A program made the position numbers and the translations under genes. A stretch of DNA of 64,000 nucleotides from positions 134,695 through 198,694 of the forward strand of contig NZ_VIUH01000005.1 in the NCBI RefSeq assembly GCF_007993865.1, in the 5' to 3' direction. Source of the DNA: Pseudomonas sp. SJZ079 (lineage in GTDB: Bacteria; Pseudomonadota; Gammaproteobacteria; Pseudomonadales; Pseudomonadaceae). The notes under the pieces are model-generated. The model saw only the letters and a list, made by a program, of their open reading frames with translations, ran no database searches and was not told the origin of the DNA. This document shows, piece by piece, positions 37,976 to 46,839 of the stretch. Positions within the stretch are counted from its first letter, which is position 1; each line of letters begins with the position of its first letter.

Positions 37976-39640
37976 TTACATGTTGGGGTAATTCGGGCCG
38001 CCGGCACCTTCAGGTGCGACCCAGGTGATGTTCTGGGCGGGATCCTTGATGTCGCAGGTCTTGCAGTGCACGCAGTTCTGCGCGTTGATCTGGAAGCGCT
38101 TCTCGCCGTCTTCCTGAGTCACCACCTCATATACGCCGGCCGGGCAGTAGCGTTGCGCGGGCTCGTCGTACATCGGCAGGTTCTTGCCGATCGGGATGCT
38201 CGGGTCGCTGAGCTTCAGGTGGCAGGGTTGTTCCTCTTCATGGTTGGTGCTGGAGAGGAATACCGAGCTCAGCTTGTCGAAGCTGAGCTTGCCGTCCGGC
38301 TTCGGGTAATTGATCTTGGTGGACTCGGCGGCCAGCTTCATGCAGGCGTAATCCGGCTTGGTGTCGTGCAGGGTGAAGGGGATCTTGCCGCCGAACCAGT
38401 TCTGGTCGATGTAGTTGAATGCCGCGCCCGCCAGAACGCCAAACTTGTGCAGCGCCGGGCCGAAGTTACGGCTGCTGAACAATTCGTCGTACAACCAGCT
38501 GGCCTTGAACGCATCCACATAACCGGTCAGTTGATCGCCGCCCTCACGGCCTGCGAACAACGCCTCGGCCGCCGCGTCTGCGGCGAGCATCCCGGACTTC
38601 ATGGCGGTGTGGCTGCCCTTGATCTTGGCGAAGTTCAGCGTGCCGAGGTCGCAGCCGATCAGTGCGCCGCCGTTGAACACCATCTTCGGCAGCGAGTTGA
38701 GGCCGCCTTTGCTGATGGCGCGTGCGCCGTAAGCCACGCGCTTGCCGCCTTCCAGGTACTGGGCAATCACCGGATGGTGCTTGTAGCGCTGGAACTCATC
38801 GAACGGCGACAGGTGCGGGTTGCTGTAGGACAGGTCGACGATCAAGCCGACCACTACCTGATTGTTTTCCAGGTGGTAGAGGAACGAGCCGCCGGTATTC
38901 TGATTGCCGACCACGTCCAGTGGCCAACCGGCGGTGTGCACCACCAGGCCTTGCTCGTGTTTGGTCGGGTCGATGTCCCAGATTTCCTTGAGGCCGATGC
39001 CGTAATGCTGGGCGTCGGCTTCGCTGTCCAGGTTGTACTTGCTGATCAATTGCTTGCCGATATGGCCACGGCAGCCTTCGGCGAACAGGGTGTACTTGGC
39101 GCGCAATTCCATGCCCGGGGTGTAATAACCCTCTTTCGGCTTGCCTTCGCGGTCGACGCCGAGGTCGCCGGTGAGGATGCCGTAGACCGAGCCTTTTTCG
39201 TCGATCAGGGCTTCCTGGGCGGCGAAGCCCGGATAGATTTCTACACCGAGGTTTTCCGCTTGCTGAGCCAGCCAGCGGCACAGGTTGCCCAGGGAGATGA
39301 TGTAGTTGCCCTGATTGTGCATGGTCTTGGGCACGAACAGGTCAGGCACGCGAGTGGATTTCTCAGCGTTGGTCAGCATGTAGATGTCGTCGCGCTTGAC
39401 CGGGGTGTTCAGCGGTGCGCCGAGTTCTTTCCAGTCGGGGAACAGTTCGTTCAATGCGCGCGGCTCGAACACCGCGCCGGACAGTATGTGTGCACCGACT
39501 TCGGAGCCTTTCTCGACCACGCAGACGCTGATTTCTTTACCCGCTTCGGCGGCTTTCTGCTTCAGTCGGCAGGCGGCGGACAAACCAGCAGGGCCGGCGC
39601 CGACGATGACGACGTCGAATTCCATAAATTCGCGTTCCAC
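37976..39640 (-). CDS. Electron-transfer flavoprotein-ubiquinone oxidoreductase
   Basis: A membrane-associated FAD/[4Fe-4S] enzyme that passes electrons from ETF to ubiquinone during fatty- and amino-acid oxidation. The 554-residue protein has the FAD motif VVIVGAGPAGLSAACRL, GAHILSGAVFEPRAL, and at the C-terminus the cluster cysteines in CPAGVYE and NCVHCKTCDIKDP. I kept the GTG at 39640 because AGGAG lies seven bases upstream. It is divergent from etfBA, whose product is its electron donor; the atu acyl-CoA dehydrogenase downstream would feed the same chain. Confidence 0.95.
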   Translation of the reverse strand: MEREFMEFDVVIVGAGPAGLSAACRLKQKAAEAGKEISVCVVEKGSEVGAHILSGAVFEPRALNELFPDWKELGAPLNTPVKRDDIYMLTNAEKSTRVPDLFVPKTMHNQGNYIISLGNLCRWLAQQAENLGVEIYPGFAAQEALIDEKGSVYGILTGDLGVDREGKPKEGYYTPGMELRAKYTLFAEGCRGHIGKQLISKYNLDSEADAQHYGIGLKEIWDIDPTKHEQGLVVHTAGWPLDVVGNQNTGGSFLYHLENNQVVVGLIVDLSYSNPHLSPFDEFQRYKHHPVIAQYLEGGKRVAYGARAISKGGLNSLPKMVFNGGALIGCDLGTLNFAKIKGSHTAMKSGMLAADAAAEALFAGREGGDQLTGYVDAFKASWLYDELFSSRNFGPALHKFGVLAGAAFNYIDQNWFGGKIPFTLHDTKPDYACMKLAAESTKINYPKPDGKLSFDKLSSVFLSSTNHEEEQPCHLKLSDPSIPIGKNLPMYDEPAQRYCPAGVYEVVTQEDGEKRFQINAQNCVHCKTCDIKDPAQNITWVAPEGAGGPNYPNM

Positions 39641-39963
39641 AGGTTATCTCCTACTCAAGGCTCTCTAGTTGTATTTGACGATCAGGCTCGTTCCCTGGGC
39701 GATGCGCGCGCATTATATCGAGCCCCCCCAAATGATCCAATACAAACGTTTGTTTGAATTTTCTGTAGGGCTGCTAGAATCGTACTACATCATCGCGGCC
39801 GATTGGTCGCTTCGCTGTATTGACCGGGCTGGGTGGTACGGTCAAGATACGGGCGGTTTTGCGTCAGCTGCTATAGGCTGACCGTCGGTTCCGGCCGATT
39901 CGCATCACCCGCCATGTTCGCTTCTGGCGACATTCCTATTCACCGGAGAGTAACGAGGAATCC
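39641..39963. promoter_or_regulatory. Divergent etf promoter region
   Basis: A 323-base spacer between the ETF-QO gene and etfB with no gene in it. It contains a PsrA-like site at 39743-39756 and a Shine-Dalgarno (GAGAG/GAGG) before etfB. Nothing else stands out. Confidence 0.6.
39743..39756. promoter_or_regulatory. PsrA-type operator
   Basis: CAAAC, four bases (GTTT), GTTTG: this matches the published consensus of PsrA, the TetR-family fatty-acid sensor of pseudomonads (G/CAAAC-N2-4-GTTTG/C). The etf genes of P. aeruginosa are reported PsrA targets. Confidence 0.65.
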
Positions 39964-40713
39964 ATGAAGGTTCTTGTAGCTGTCAAACGAGTGGTCGACT
40001 ACAACGTCAAGGTTCGCGTCAAAGCGGACAACAGTGGCGTTGATCTTGCCAACGTCAAGATGTCGATGAACCCCTTCTGCGAAATCGCCGTGGAAGAAGC
40101 TGTACGCCTGAAAGAGAAGGGCGTGGCGAGCGAAATCGTCGTCGTCTCGATCGGCCCGACTGCTGCTCAAGAGCAGCTGCGTACCGCCCTGGCCCTGGGC
40201 GCCGACCGTGCCATCCTGGTTGAATCTGGCGATGAGCTGAACTCTCTGGCCGTGGCCAAGCTGCTCAAGGCAGTGGTCGATAAGGAGCAGCCGCAGCTGG
40301 TGATCCTTGGCAAACAGGCGATCGACAGCGACAACAACCAGACTGGCCAGATGCTGGCTGCGCTGAGTGGCTACGCACAGGGTACCTTCGCCTCCAAGGT
40401 CGAAGTGGCCGGTGACAAGGTCAACGTCACTCGCGAGATCGATGGTGGCCTGCAGACCGTTGCACTGAACCTGCCGGCAATCGTTACCACCGACCTGCGT
40501 CTGAACGAGCCGCGCTACGCGTCGCTGCCGAACATCATGAAGGCCAAGAAGAAGCCGCTGGAAGTGGTTACTCCGGAAACCCTCGGTGTTTCCACCGCTT
40601 CCACCGTGAAGACCCTGAAAGTCGAAGCGCCTGCTACCCGCAGCGCCGGCATCAAGGTCAAGTCCGTGGCTGAACTGGTCGAGAAACTGAAGAACGAAGC
40701 GAAGGTAATCTAA
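39964..40713 (+). CDS. etfB: Electron-transfer flavoprotein beta subunit
   Basis: A 249-residue ETF beta subunit: [19 protein letters not shown] at the start, [17 protein letters not shown], and [19 protein letters not shown], which binds AMP and contacts the flavin. It forms a soluble heterodimer with EtfA that collects electrons from acyl-CoA dehydrogenases. etfA begins at the next base after its stop. Confidence 0.97.
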   Translation: MKVLVAVKRVVDYNVKVRVKADNSGVDLANVKMSMNPFCEIAVEEAVRLKEKGVASEIVVVSIGPTAAQEQLRTALALGADRAILVESGDELNSLAVAKLLKAVVDKEQPQLVILGKQAIDSDNNQTGQMLAALSGYAQGTFASKVEVAGDKVNVTREIDGGLQTVALNLPAIVTTDLRLNEPRYASLPNIMKAKKKPLEVVTPETLGVSTASTVKTLKVEAPATRSAGIKVKSVAELVEKLKNEAKVI

Positions 40714-41643
40714 ATGGCTATCTTAGTTGTTGCAGAACACACTAACGCTGCTCTGGCTGCCGCTACCTTGAATACCATCGCCGCGGCGCAAGCCATCGGT
40801 GGCGATATTCATGTGCTGGTCGCCGGCGCAGGCTGTGGCGCCGCTGCCGATGCTGCTGGCAAAGTGGCCGGCGTTAGCAAGGTACTGGTTGCCGACAATG
40901 CGGCTTTCGCCCATCAGCTGCCGGAAAACGTCGCGCCGTTGGTAGCCGAGCTGGGCAAGGGCTACAGCCACATTCTGGCTGCCGCCACCAGCAACGGCAA
41001 GAACATCCTGCCGCGCGTTGCGGCGCAGTTGGATGTTGACCAGATCTCCGAGATCATTGCCGTCGAAAGCGCCGATACCTTCAAACGCCCGATCTATGCC
41101 GGTAACGCTATCGCCACCGTGCAATCCTCGGCTGCGGTGAAAGTGATCACCGTGCGCGCCACCGGTTTCGACCCGGTCGCTGCCGAGGGTGGTTCGGCGG
41201 CCGTTGAAGCCGTCGCCGTAGGCGGCGATGCCGGTAAGTCGGCCTTCGTCGGCGAAGAGCTGGCCAAGTCCGATCGTCCTGAGCTGACCGCTGCCAAGAT
41301 CGTCGTTTCCGGTGGTCGCGGCATGCAGAATGGCGACAACTTCAAGCATCTGTACGCCCTGGCCGACAAGCTGGGTGCTGCCGTCGGTGCTTCGCGCGCC
41401 GCGGTGGATGCCGGTTTCGTGCCGAACGACATGCAGGTCGGTCAGACCGGTAAGATCGTCGCTCCGGAGCTGTACATCGCCGTCGGTATTTCCGGCGCGA
41501 TTCAGCACCTGGCTGGCATGAAAGACTCCAAGGTGATCGTCGCGATCAACAAGGACGAGGATGCGCCAATCTTCCAGGTGGCCGACTACGGCCTGGTTGC
41601 TGACCTGTTCGAAGCCATCCCGGAGTTCGAAAACCTGGTGTAA
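40714..41643 (+). CDS. etfA: Electron-transfer flavoprotein alpha subunit
   Basis: A 309-residue ETF alpha subunit. The C-terminal FAD-binding domain shows [49 protein letters not shown] and [17 protein letters not shown]. It is coupled to etfB and followed by a strong terminator. Confidence 0.97.
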   Translation: MAILVVAEHTNAALAAATLNTIAAAQAIGGDIHVLVAGAGCGAAADAAGKVAGVSKVLVADNAAFAHQLPENVAPLVAELGKGYSHILAAATSNGKNILPRVAAQLDVDQISEIIAVESADTFKRPIYAGNAIATVQSSAAVKVITVRATGFDPVAAEGGSAAVEAVAVGGDAGKSAFVGEELAKSDRPELTAAKIVVSGGRGMQNGDNFKHLYALADKLGAAVGASRAAVDAGFVPNDMQVGQTGKIVAPELYIAVGISGAIQHLAGMKDSKVIVAINKDEDAPIFQVADYGLVADLFEAIPEFENLV

Positions 41644-41664
41644 GCCAGCTTTTCTTGCCCCCAT

Positions 41665-41693
41665 AAAAAACCCGCTGATCAAGCGGGTTTTTT
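41665..41693 (+). terminator. Terminator after etfA
   Basis: AAAAAACCCGCT (41665-41676) pairs with AGCGGGTTTTTT (41681-41692) and starts 22 bases after the stop. Confidence 0.9.
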
Positions 41694-41705
41694 GTTGCCT
41701 GCGGT

Positions 41706-41974
41706 TAGGGTCTGTTGCCGTTTCATTGCGAGCCGCGTTGCCGCGAGAAATGGCCCCCGATTAGGCGCAGGACGCAGGTAATGGTCATTCCCTTGCCAAG
41801 TCCTGCAACAACAGCTGGGGCCATTTCCCGCGCAACCCGAAGGGCCGGGCCTGTTTTTGCGCGATGCAGCGTTTCTCGTCGCTCATTTGGAACAACCAAA
41901 CCGCGCTCCTCGTGCCTTGCCTCGCGCAAAAACAAGCTACGGCGCGGCCGCGAATGAAACGGCAACAGACCCTA
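41706..41974. mobile_element. TA-flanked miniature inverted-repeat element
   Basis: TAGGGTCTGTTGCCGTTTCA continuing through ATT (41706-41727) is repeated exactly, inverted, at 41953-41974. The 265-bp body is non-coding and is bounded by TA on both sides, the target duplication expected for IS630/Tc1-mariner-type transposition. It carries no transposase, so it would need one in trans. It separates the etfA terminator from the convergent hydrolase gene. Confidence 0.7.
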
Positions 41975-41981
41975 GGAGCTG

Positions 41982-42911
41982 TTAGCCCTCGACGCTGTCG
42001 AGGAACGCCTGATAGTGGTGTGCGGTTTCTTTCGGGCGCTCGATCATTGGCGCATGGCCACAGTTTTTCATGATCACCACGCTGGAGTTACGCAGCAGTG
42101 GCTGCATGACTTGGATGCTGGAGACATCCAGTACCCTGTCCTTATCCCCCCACAGCAGCAGAACGGGAGCCCGAATCTTCGGGAGTTCGGGTTCGAGCGG
42201 GATATAGCGGTTCCTCAGGTGATCGAAAACCTTGTCATAGTGCGTGCTCTGCGCGATAGCCTGCTCGGCCAGATAGTTCTTCAGCACAGCCGGTAGGGGT
42301 GGCGCTTCGACGAAGACAAAATCCAGCAGTCGCTTGAAGTCCTCAGGTTCTTTCACTATCAGAGGGTTGCGCTCGCCGCGTTCGAGTCGTTCGGTCAGTT
42401 CACTCTTGTGCGGTGCGGTAACGCCTGCATTGTCGAACAGGGCGACTGAGCGCACCTGCTCCGGGTAACGCGCGGCATACAGTGCGCTGATATGGCCGCC
42501 CATGGAGTTGCCGATCAGGTGGATTTTTTTGATCCCCAGGGCCTGGGTGAAGGCCGCTACGCGTTCCACCTGGCTGCCAACGTCATAGCTGGCGAGTGGC
42601 TGACTGCTGTTGCCAAAGCCCGGTAAATCGAGAGCAATTACGTGGTAGCGTTCGGTAAAGTGGCGGGCAAAGCGCAGCCAGTTATCCTTGTTGGCGCCGA
42701 ACCCATGGATCATCAGCAGGGTTTCAGCGTCGCTCGGACCGCCTTCGTAGTAATGGATGCTAAGATTCGCGACCTCCAGCTGCTCACTGGATAGCCCGGC
42801 TATTTGCTGTTCCAGGTATTGAGCACTGGCCAGTAACGCGGCAGGGAAGGTATACAGCCCACCGGCGGTAACGCCGATTACCAGCAGTAGAGCGAGCAAC
42901 AGTTTTTTCAT
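41982..42911 (-). CDS. Lipase-like alpha/beta hydrolase, membrane-anchored or exported
   Basis: A 309-residue alpha/beta hydrolase with an N-terminal signal or anchor (KKLLLALLLVIGVTAGG). It has the oxyanion region LLMIHGFGANKDNW, the nucleophile Ser in IGNSMGGH near residue 137, an acid in LLWGDKDRVLDV and the His in CGHAPMIERP. It corresponds to the probable lipase next to etfA in P. aeruginosa (PA2949). The preferred ester substrate cannot be told. Confidence 0.88.
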   Translation of the reverse strand: MKKLLLALLLVIGVTAGGLYTFPAALLASAQYLEQQIAGLSSEQLEVANLSIHYYEGGPSDAETLLMIHGFGANKDNWLRFARHFTERYHVIALDLPGFGNSSQPLASYDVGSQVERVAAFTQALGIKKIHLIGNSMGGHISALYAARYPEQVRSVALFDNAGVTAPHKSELTERLERGERNPLIVKEPEDFKRLLDFVFVEAPPLPAVLKNYLAEQAIAQSTHYDKVFDHLRNRYIPLEPELPKIRAPVLLLWGDKDRVLDVSSIQVMQPLLRNSSVVIMKNCGHAPMIERPKETAHHYQAFLDSVEG

Positions 42912-43024
42912 GGCATGTCCTTATCGCGAATTACCAGTGTGCGGCCGCTAACCTAGCATGAAGAACAACCCAGGCGTTCGGCAGCGGCGTGCGCCCCAGC
43001 GAACGTTAAGTCGAGACCTATTGA

Positions 43025-43849
43025 ATGCTTGATCGTGTTTTTCTGAAGTCCTGTTTAGTGTTTATCGCATTACTCGGTATGCCTGGCTTAGCCATGGCTG
43101 CGGGCAAGTGTGAGCGCTTGGTCGCCACCGGCCATCCCGATTACCCGCCCTTCAGCTGGCGTGACCCACAGAACCCGCAGCGCTTGATCGGTGCTCAGGC
43201 TGACCTGCTGGCGCGCCTGGGTAAAGAGCTGGGGGTGCGGATCGAGATGCTCTACAGTCGCTCATGGGATAAAGCCCAGGAGGAGGTACGTAGCGGGCGG
43301 GTCGATTTGTTGGCGGGCGCGGCGCTGACCCTCGCCGATCTGGAGACGATGGATTATGTGTATCCAGCGGTGTTCAGTCGCGCCAAGGTGGTCTGGGTGC
43401 GCAGCGTGGCGAGTTTCCCCTACATCGAGTGGGCTGACCTGCGCGAGCGTCGGGGGGCCATGGTCAGCAGTGATTTCGGCCTAGCATTCGATGAGTTCGC
43501 CAAAGCCAATTTGAGCCTCGAACAAGGCGCCAGTCTCACCCAGCTGTTTCAGAAGTTGATGCTTGGCGAAGTCGACTATGTGCTGCATGAGCGAGAGCCG
43601 GGGCAAGCGCTGGCCTACACCCTGGGCTTGCAGGACGACCTGCTGGCATTGTCCCCACCGATTGCCAGCGAAGGCCTGTACCTCTCGCTGTCGCACAACT
43701 CGGCGTGCAACGACCCCTGGCTGCGCGGACAGTTAGCGAAAAAAATGACAGAATTAGCCGCCGCCGGCCTGCCGGAGGACTTGTTGCAGCGCAATTTGCT
43801 GCGATGGAAGGAGCAGCGGTTACGACCCGCCAGCGCCTCGAATCAGTAG
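43025..43849 (+). CDS. Periplasmic solute-binding protein, family 3
   Basis: A 274-residue protein with a cleavable signal peptide (LIALLGMPGLAMAAG-like, cleavage near residue 26) and an SBP_bac_3 domain: ATGHPDYPPFSWRDP at the start of the mature chain, then LGVRIEMLYSRSWDKAQEEV. No ABC permease gene is adjacent; instead two lipoprotein genes follow at once. Such orphan family-3 proteins can act as amino-acid sensors or cell-wall-associated proteins, so transport is not assured. Confidence 0.83.
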   Translation: MLDRVFLKSCLVFIALLGMPGLAMAAGKCERLVATGHPDYPPFSWRDPQNPQRLIGAQADLLARLGKELGVRIEMLYSRSWDKAQEEVRSGRVDLLAGAALTLADLETMDYVYPAVFSRAKVVWVRSVASFPYIEWADLRERRGAMVSSDFGLAFDEFAKANLSLEQGASLTQLFQKLMLGEVDYVLHEREPGQALAYTLGLQDDLLALSPPIASEGLYLSLSHNSACNDPWLRGQLAKKMTELAAAGLPEDLLQRNLLRWKEQRLRPASASNQ

Positions 43850-43858
43850 GAAATATTC

Positions 43859-44212
43859 GTGACTAATCGATTTTTATACAGCGCGCTGGTGCTGATAGTT
43901 CTGAGCGGTTGTGCCAGTGACCCGGCGCCAACCGAGCAACTGCGGCTGAGCGAGCAGGCGATGAGCCAAGCTAAAGCCGTCGGTGCGAGTGAGCAAGTGG
44001 CCGAACTGTCTCTGGCCGAACACAAGTTGGCACAGGCCCAAGCTGCCATGGCGCAAGAGGCATACAAGGATGCGCGGATGCTCGCCGAACAGGCCGAGCT
44101 GGATGCACGCTTGGCAGAAGCGCGCGTGTTGACCGAGAAAAGCCAGGCGCAACTGAGCGAGTTGCACAATCGGATCAACCGTCTGCGTAAGCAGTTGGGG
44201 GCGTTGCAATGA
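43859..44212 (+). CDS. DUF4398 lipoprotein
   Basis: A 117-residue lipoprotein: VLIVLSGC puts the modified Cys at residue 18. The mature chain is a long Ala/Glu/Gln-rich helix or coiled coil (LAEHKLAQAQAAMAQEAYKD, AEQAELDARLAEARVL). The GTG start follows nine bases behind the solute-binding protein gene, with AGGAAAT before it. The stop overlaps the OmpA-like gene by ATGA. Confidence 0.85.
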   Translation: MTNRFLYSALVLIVLSGCASDPAPTEQLRLSEQAMSQAKAVGASEQVAELSLAEHKLAQAQAAMAQEAYKDARMLAEQAELDARLAEARVLTEKSQAQLSELHNRINRLRKQLGALQ

Positions 44213-45021
44213 GCGCTAGAACCCGAGCAGTTATCGGCGTCATGCTGGCCCTGCTGTTGAGCGGTTGTGCGGGCTCGCCGACGGACAGCGGTGAGGCGCT
44301 CGAGGCGGCTCGCAGCCGTTTTCAGGCGGTCAAGGAGGATTCCAATGTGCTACGCAGTGCGCCTAAAGATGTGATTCGCGCCGGTGAATCGCTGGCTCGT
44401 GCAGACCGCTTGTCGAGCTACTGGGGCAGTGCCGACGATGTCAGGCATTACGCTTACCTGAGTCAGCGCTACAGTGAAATCGCCGAGCAGCACAGCGCGC
44501 TGAACCTGAACCAGGAGCGGGCGGTCAAGCTCGAGTTGGACGTCCAGCGCCTGCAGTTGGCTCTGCGTGAAGCCAAGCTGCTGAGCGTGCAGGAGCATGG
44601 CAATTGGCTGGAAGAACAAATGCTCAGCCTGGCGACCAGCGAGAGCGAGCGAGGCCTGGTGATGACCCTGGGCGACGTGTTGTTCGATGCCGGGCAAGCT
44701 GATCTTCAGGCCTCGGCCAACCGTACAGTGTTGAAGCTGGTGCATTTCCTCCAGCTCAACCCGCGTCGGGTGGTGCGTATCGAGGGCTACACCGACAACC
44801 GGGGCGATAAGCAGGTGAACCTCGAGTTGTCCCGGGCGCGGGCGCAGGCCGTGGCCGATATGCTGGTCGATCTGGGGATCGACGCCAAGCGCATCGAGGT
44901 GCAAGGCCATGGGGAGAACTTCCCCGTGAAGGAGAATGCTTCGGCTAAAGGGCGTGCGCAAAACCGCCGAGTCGAGATCGTATTTTCCGACGAGCAAGGG
45001 CGTCTGGGCGCCGCTCGCTGA
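44209..45021 (+). CDS. OmpA-family lipoprotein
   Basis: A 270-residue lipoprotein (LLLSGC, Cys at residue 20). Residues 25-140 are helical and resemble the DUF4398 partner; residues 150-265 are an OmpA C-terminal domain that binds peptidoglycan (GDVLFDAGQADLQ, the Asp/Arg region GYTDNRGDKQVNLELSRARA, IEVQGHGE). It is coupled to the DUF4398 gene. The two probably form an outer-membrane to cell-wall link. Confidence 0.9.
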   Translation: MSARTRAVIGVMLALLLSGCAGSPTDSGEALEAARSRFQAVKEDSNVLRSAPKDVIRAGESLARADRLSSYWGSADDVRHYAYLSQRYSEIAEQHSALNLNQERAVKLELDVQRLQLALREAKLLSVQEHGNWLEEQMLSLATSESERGLVMTLGDVLFDAGQADLQASANRTVLKLVHFLQLNPRRVVRIEGYTDNRGDKQVNLELSRARAQAVADMLVDLGIDAKRIEVQGHGENFPVKENASAKGRAQNRRVEIVFSDEQGRLGAAR

Positions 45022-45035
45022 TCGAGGGTGCACTA

Positions 45036-45070
45036 CAAACCCCGGCTAGCGTCAGGCTACCGGGGTTTTT
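45036..45070 (+). terminator. Terminator after the OmpA-like gene
   Basis: AAACCCCGG and TAGC at 45037-45050 pair with the GCTA-CCGGGGTTT series at 45056-45068, followed by more T residues, 16 bases after the stop. Confidence 0.85.
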
Positions 45071-45200
45071 TGTGGTCGCACTTTGCCGCTCGGCGGGCTG
45101 ATTGTGCGCTGGTATCTAACGTCTGAGTCACTAACTCTGGGCAATGCACCGCTTCAGACCGGCTTATTTCCAGAACAGTCATCCTTTGATCCAATTAGAC

Positions 45201-45276
45201 CGATACAGTCCTTGGCGGATTTGCACTGTATCGTCGACAATTTTCAGGTCTGTACCGGTGCACTTTCGCTGTATCG
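45201..45276. promoter_or_regulatory. Array of CTGTATCG sites before the MocR-type gene
   Basis: CGATACAGT at 45201-45209 is mirrored exactly by ACTGTATCG at 45225-45233. CTGTACCG (one change) follows at 45250-45257 and CTGTATCG at 45269-45276. The sites are 25, 24 and 19 bases apart and end 37 bases before the ATG. Mixed inverted and direct repeats of this ATACAG/CTGTAT type are typical of MocR binding regions, so autoregulation is likely. Confidence 0.6.
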
Positions 45277-45313
45277 GGTTACTGTTGTGGTTCAGTTAGG
45301 CAGGAATGCGGCT

Positions 45314-46753
45314 ATGACCAATCTGTTGCTCTATCAGCGTATCGCCCAGCAGTTGGCGGAAGATATCCGTCGCGGTGTCTATCAGCCGGGGGAGCGGGTG
45401 CCGTCGGTGCGCAAGATGAGCTCGCAGCTCAGCGTCAGCCACGCCACGGTGCTGCAGGCCTACGCCAACCTTGAGGACCTCGGTCTGATCCGCGCGCGGC
45501 CGCAGTCGGGCTTCTATGTGCACCAGACGCCTGCGCTAACCGCACCGACCCCGGATATCGCGCGTGTCGAGCGGCCGGGTCTGGTGACCCGCAGCAGTAT
45601 CATCAACCAGATCTTGACCGAGTCGCGCCGTGAAGGGGTGTTTCCGCTGGGCGCCGCCGTGCCGCATGTGGAGTATTTGCCGGTGCGTGCCTTGCATCAG
45701 CAATTGGCCAAGGTCACCCGCTTTCACAGCCCGCGGGCGTTCAGTTACATGTTCAGTCCCGGGTTTGAGCCGTTACGCCGGCAGGTGGCGATCCGCATGC
45801 GCGATGCCGGGGTGGTGGTCAACCCCTCGGAAGTGGTGATTACCCATGGCTGTGTGGACGCCTTGCAGATGTCGCTGCGGGTGCTGACCCGTCCGGGAGA
45901 TCTGATCGCCGCCGAGTCACCGACTTACTACGGTCTGTTGCAGCTGGCCGATCTGCTCGGGTTGAAAGTCATCGAGATTCCCAGCGATCCGACCACCGGC
46001 ATCAGCCTGGAAGCCTTGCAGCTGGCCGCCAGCCAGTGGCCAATCAAGGCCTTGGTGTTGACCGCACGGCTAAGCAACCCGCTGGGCGGCACCATTCCGG
46101 AAGTGCGGCAGAAGCAGCTGCTGCGCCTGGCCAGTGATTTCGATATTCAGATCATCGAGGACGATATCTACGGTGAGCTGATGTTCGAGCAGGGCCCGAC
46201 CAAGGCGCTGAAATCCCATGATCGGGAAGGGCGGGTGGTGTATTGCTCGAGCTTTTCCAAGACCCTGTCGCCGGGTGTGCGCATTGGCTGGATCATCGCG
46301 GGCAAGTACCAGGACGAAATTCAGCGCCTGCAGACCTTCAGCACCCACTCGGCCTGCAGTGTCACGCAGATGGCGGTGGCGGCTTACCTGGAGAACGGCG
46401 GTTATGATCGCCATCTGCGGCATATCCGCCAGGAATACCGCAAGAATCTCAGTGCTTTCCAGCTGGCGGTGCAGCAGAATTTTCCCGAAGGTACGCAGAT
46501 CACTCGGCCCAATGGCGGCTTCATTCTGTGGGTCAGTCTGCCGGCACGGGTCAACACCAAGGACTTGCATGTACGTGCGCTGCAGCAAGGCATCAGCATC
46601 GCGCCAGGGCTGATTTTCAGCAATACCGAACAGTTCAATCACTGTGTGCGGCTGAACTGCGGCATTCCCTGGAACCGTGAAGCCGAGCGGGCGCTGATGA
46701 CCCTGGGCATGCTGGCCAACCAGTTGTGCCAGGAGACCACTGGGGCCTTCTAA
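45314..46753 (+). CDS. MocR-type GntR/aminotransferase regulator
   Basis: A 479-residue regulator: an N-terminal GntR winged helix (residues 3-70, YQRIAQQLAEDIRRGVYQPG and SVSHATVLQAYANLEDLGLI) fused to a fold-type I aminotransferase domain with the PLP Lys in CSSFSKTLSPGVRIGW. Such proteins use PLP as sensor rather than catalyst. The ATG at 45314 is the family start; the frame is open for 77 more codons upstream, but these cover the operator array. The target besides itself is unknown; the VWA gene follows 86 bases later. Confidence 0.9.
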   Translation: MTNLLLYQRIAQQLAEDIRRGVYQPGERVPSVRKMSSQLSVSHATVLQAYANLEDLGLIRARPQSGFYVHQTPALTAPTPDIARVERPGLVTRSSIINQILTESRREGVFPLGAAVPHVEYLPVRALHQQLAKVTRFHSPRAFSYMFSPGFEPLRRQVAIRMRDAGVVVNPSEVVITHGCVDALQMSLRVLTRPGDLIAAESPTYYGLLQLADLLGLKVIEIPSDPTTGISLEALQLAASQWPIKALVLTARLSNPLGGTIPEVRQKQLLRLASDFDIQIIEDDIYGELMFEQGPTKALKSHDREGRVVYCSSFSKTLSPGVRIGWIIAGKYQDEIQRLQTFSTHSACSVTQMAVAAYLENGGYDRHLRHIRQEYRKNLSAFQLAVQQNFPEGTQITRPNGGFILWVSLPARVNTKDLHVRALQQGISIAPGLIFSNTEQFNHCVRLNCGIPWNREAERALMTLGMLANQLCQETTGAF

Positions 46754-46839
46754 AATACCCTCACGCGGGTTAACCCTAATCCATCAGGCAGTGCGTCTAC
46801 TGAGGCAGGAGTTCTTCTTTCCTGCCCAGGAGACGCATC

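Noticed and set aside
38066..39757. 563-codon plus-strand open frame opposite the ETF-QO gene
   Set aside because: Antisense shadow of a well conserved gene; no ribosome site and no family features.
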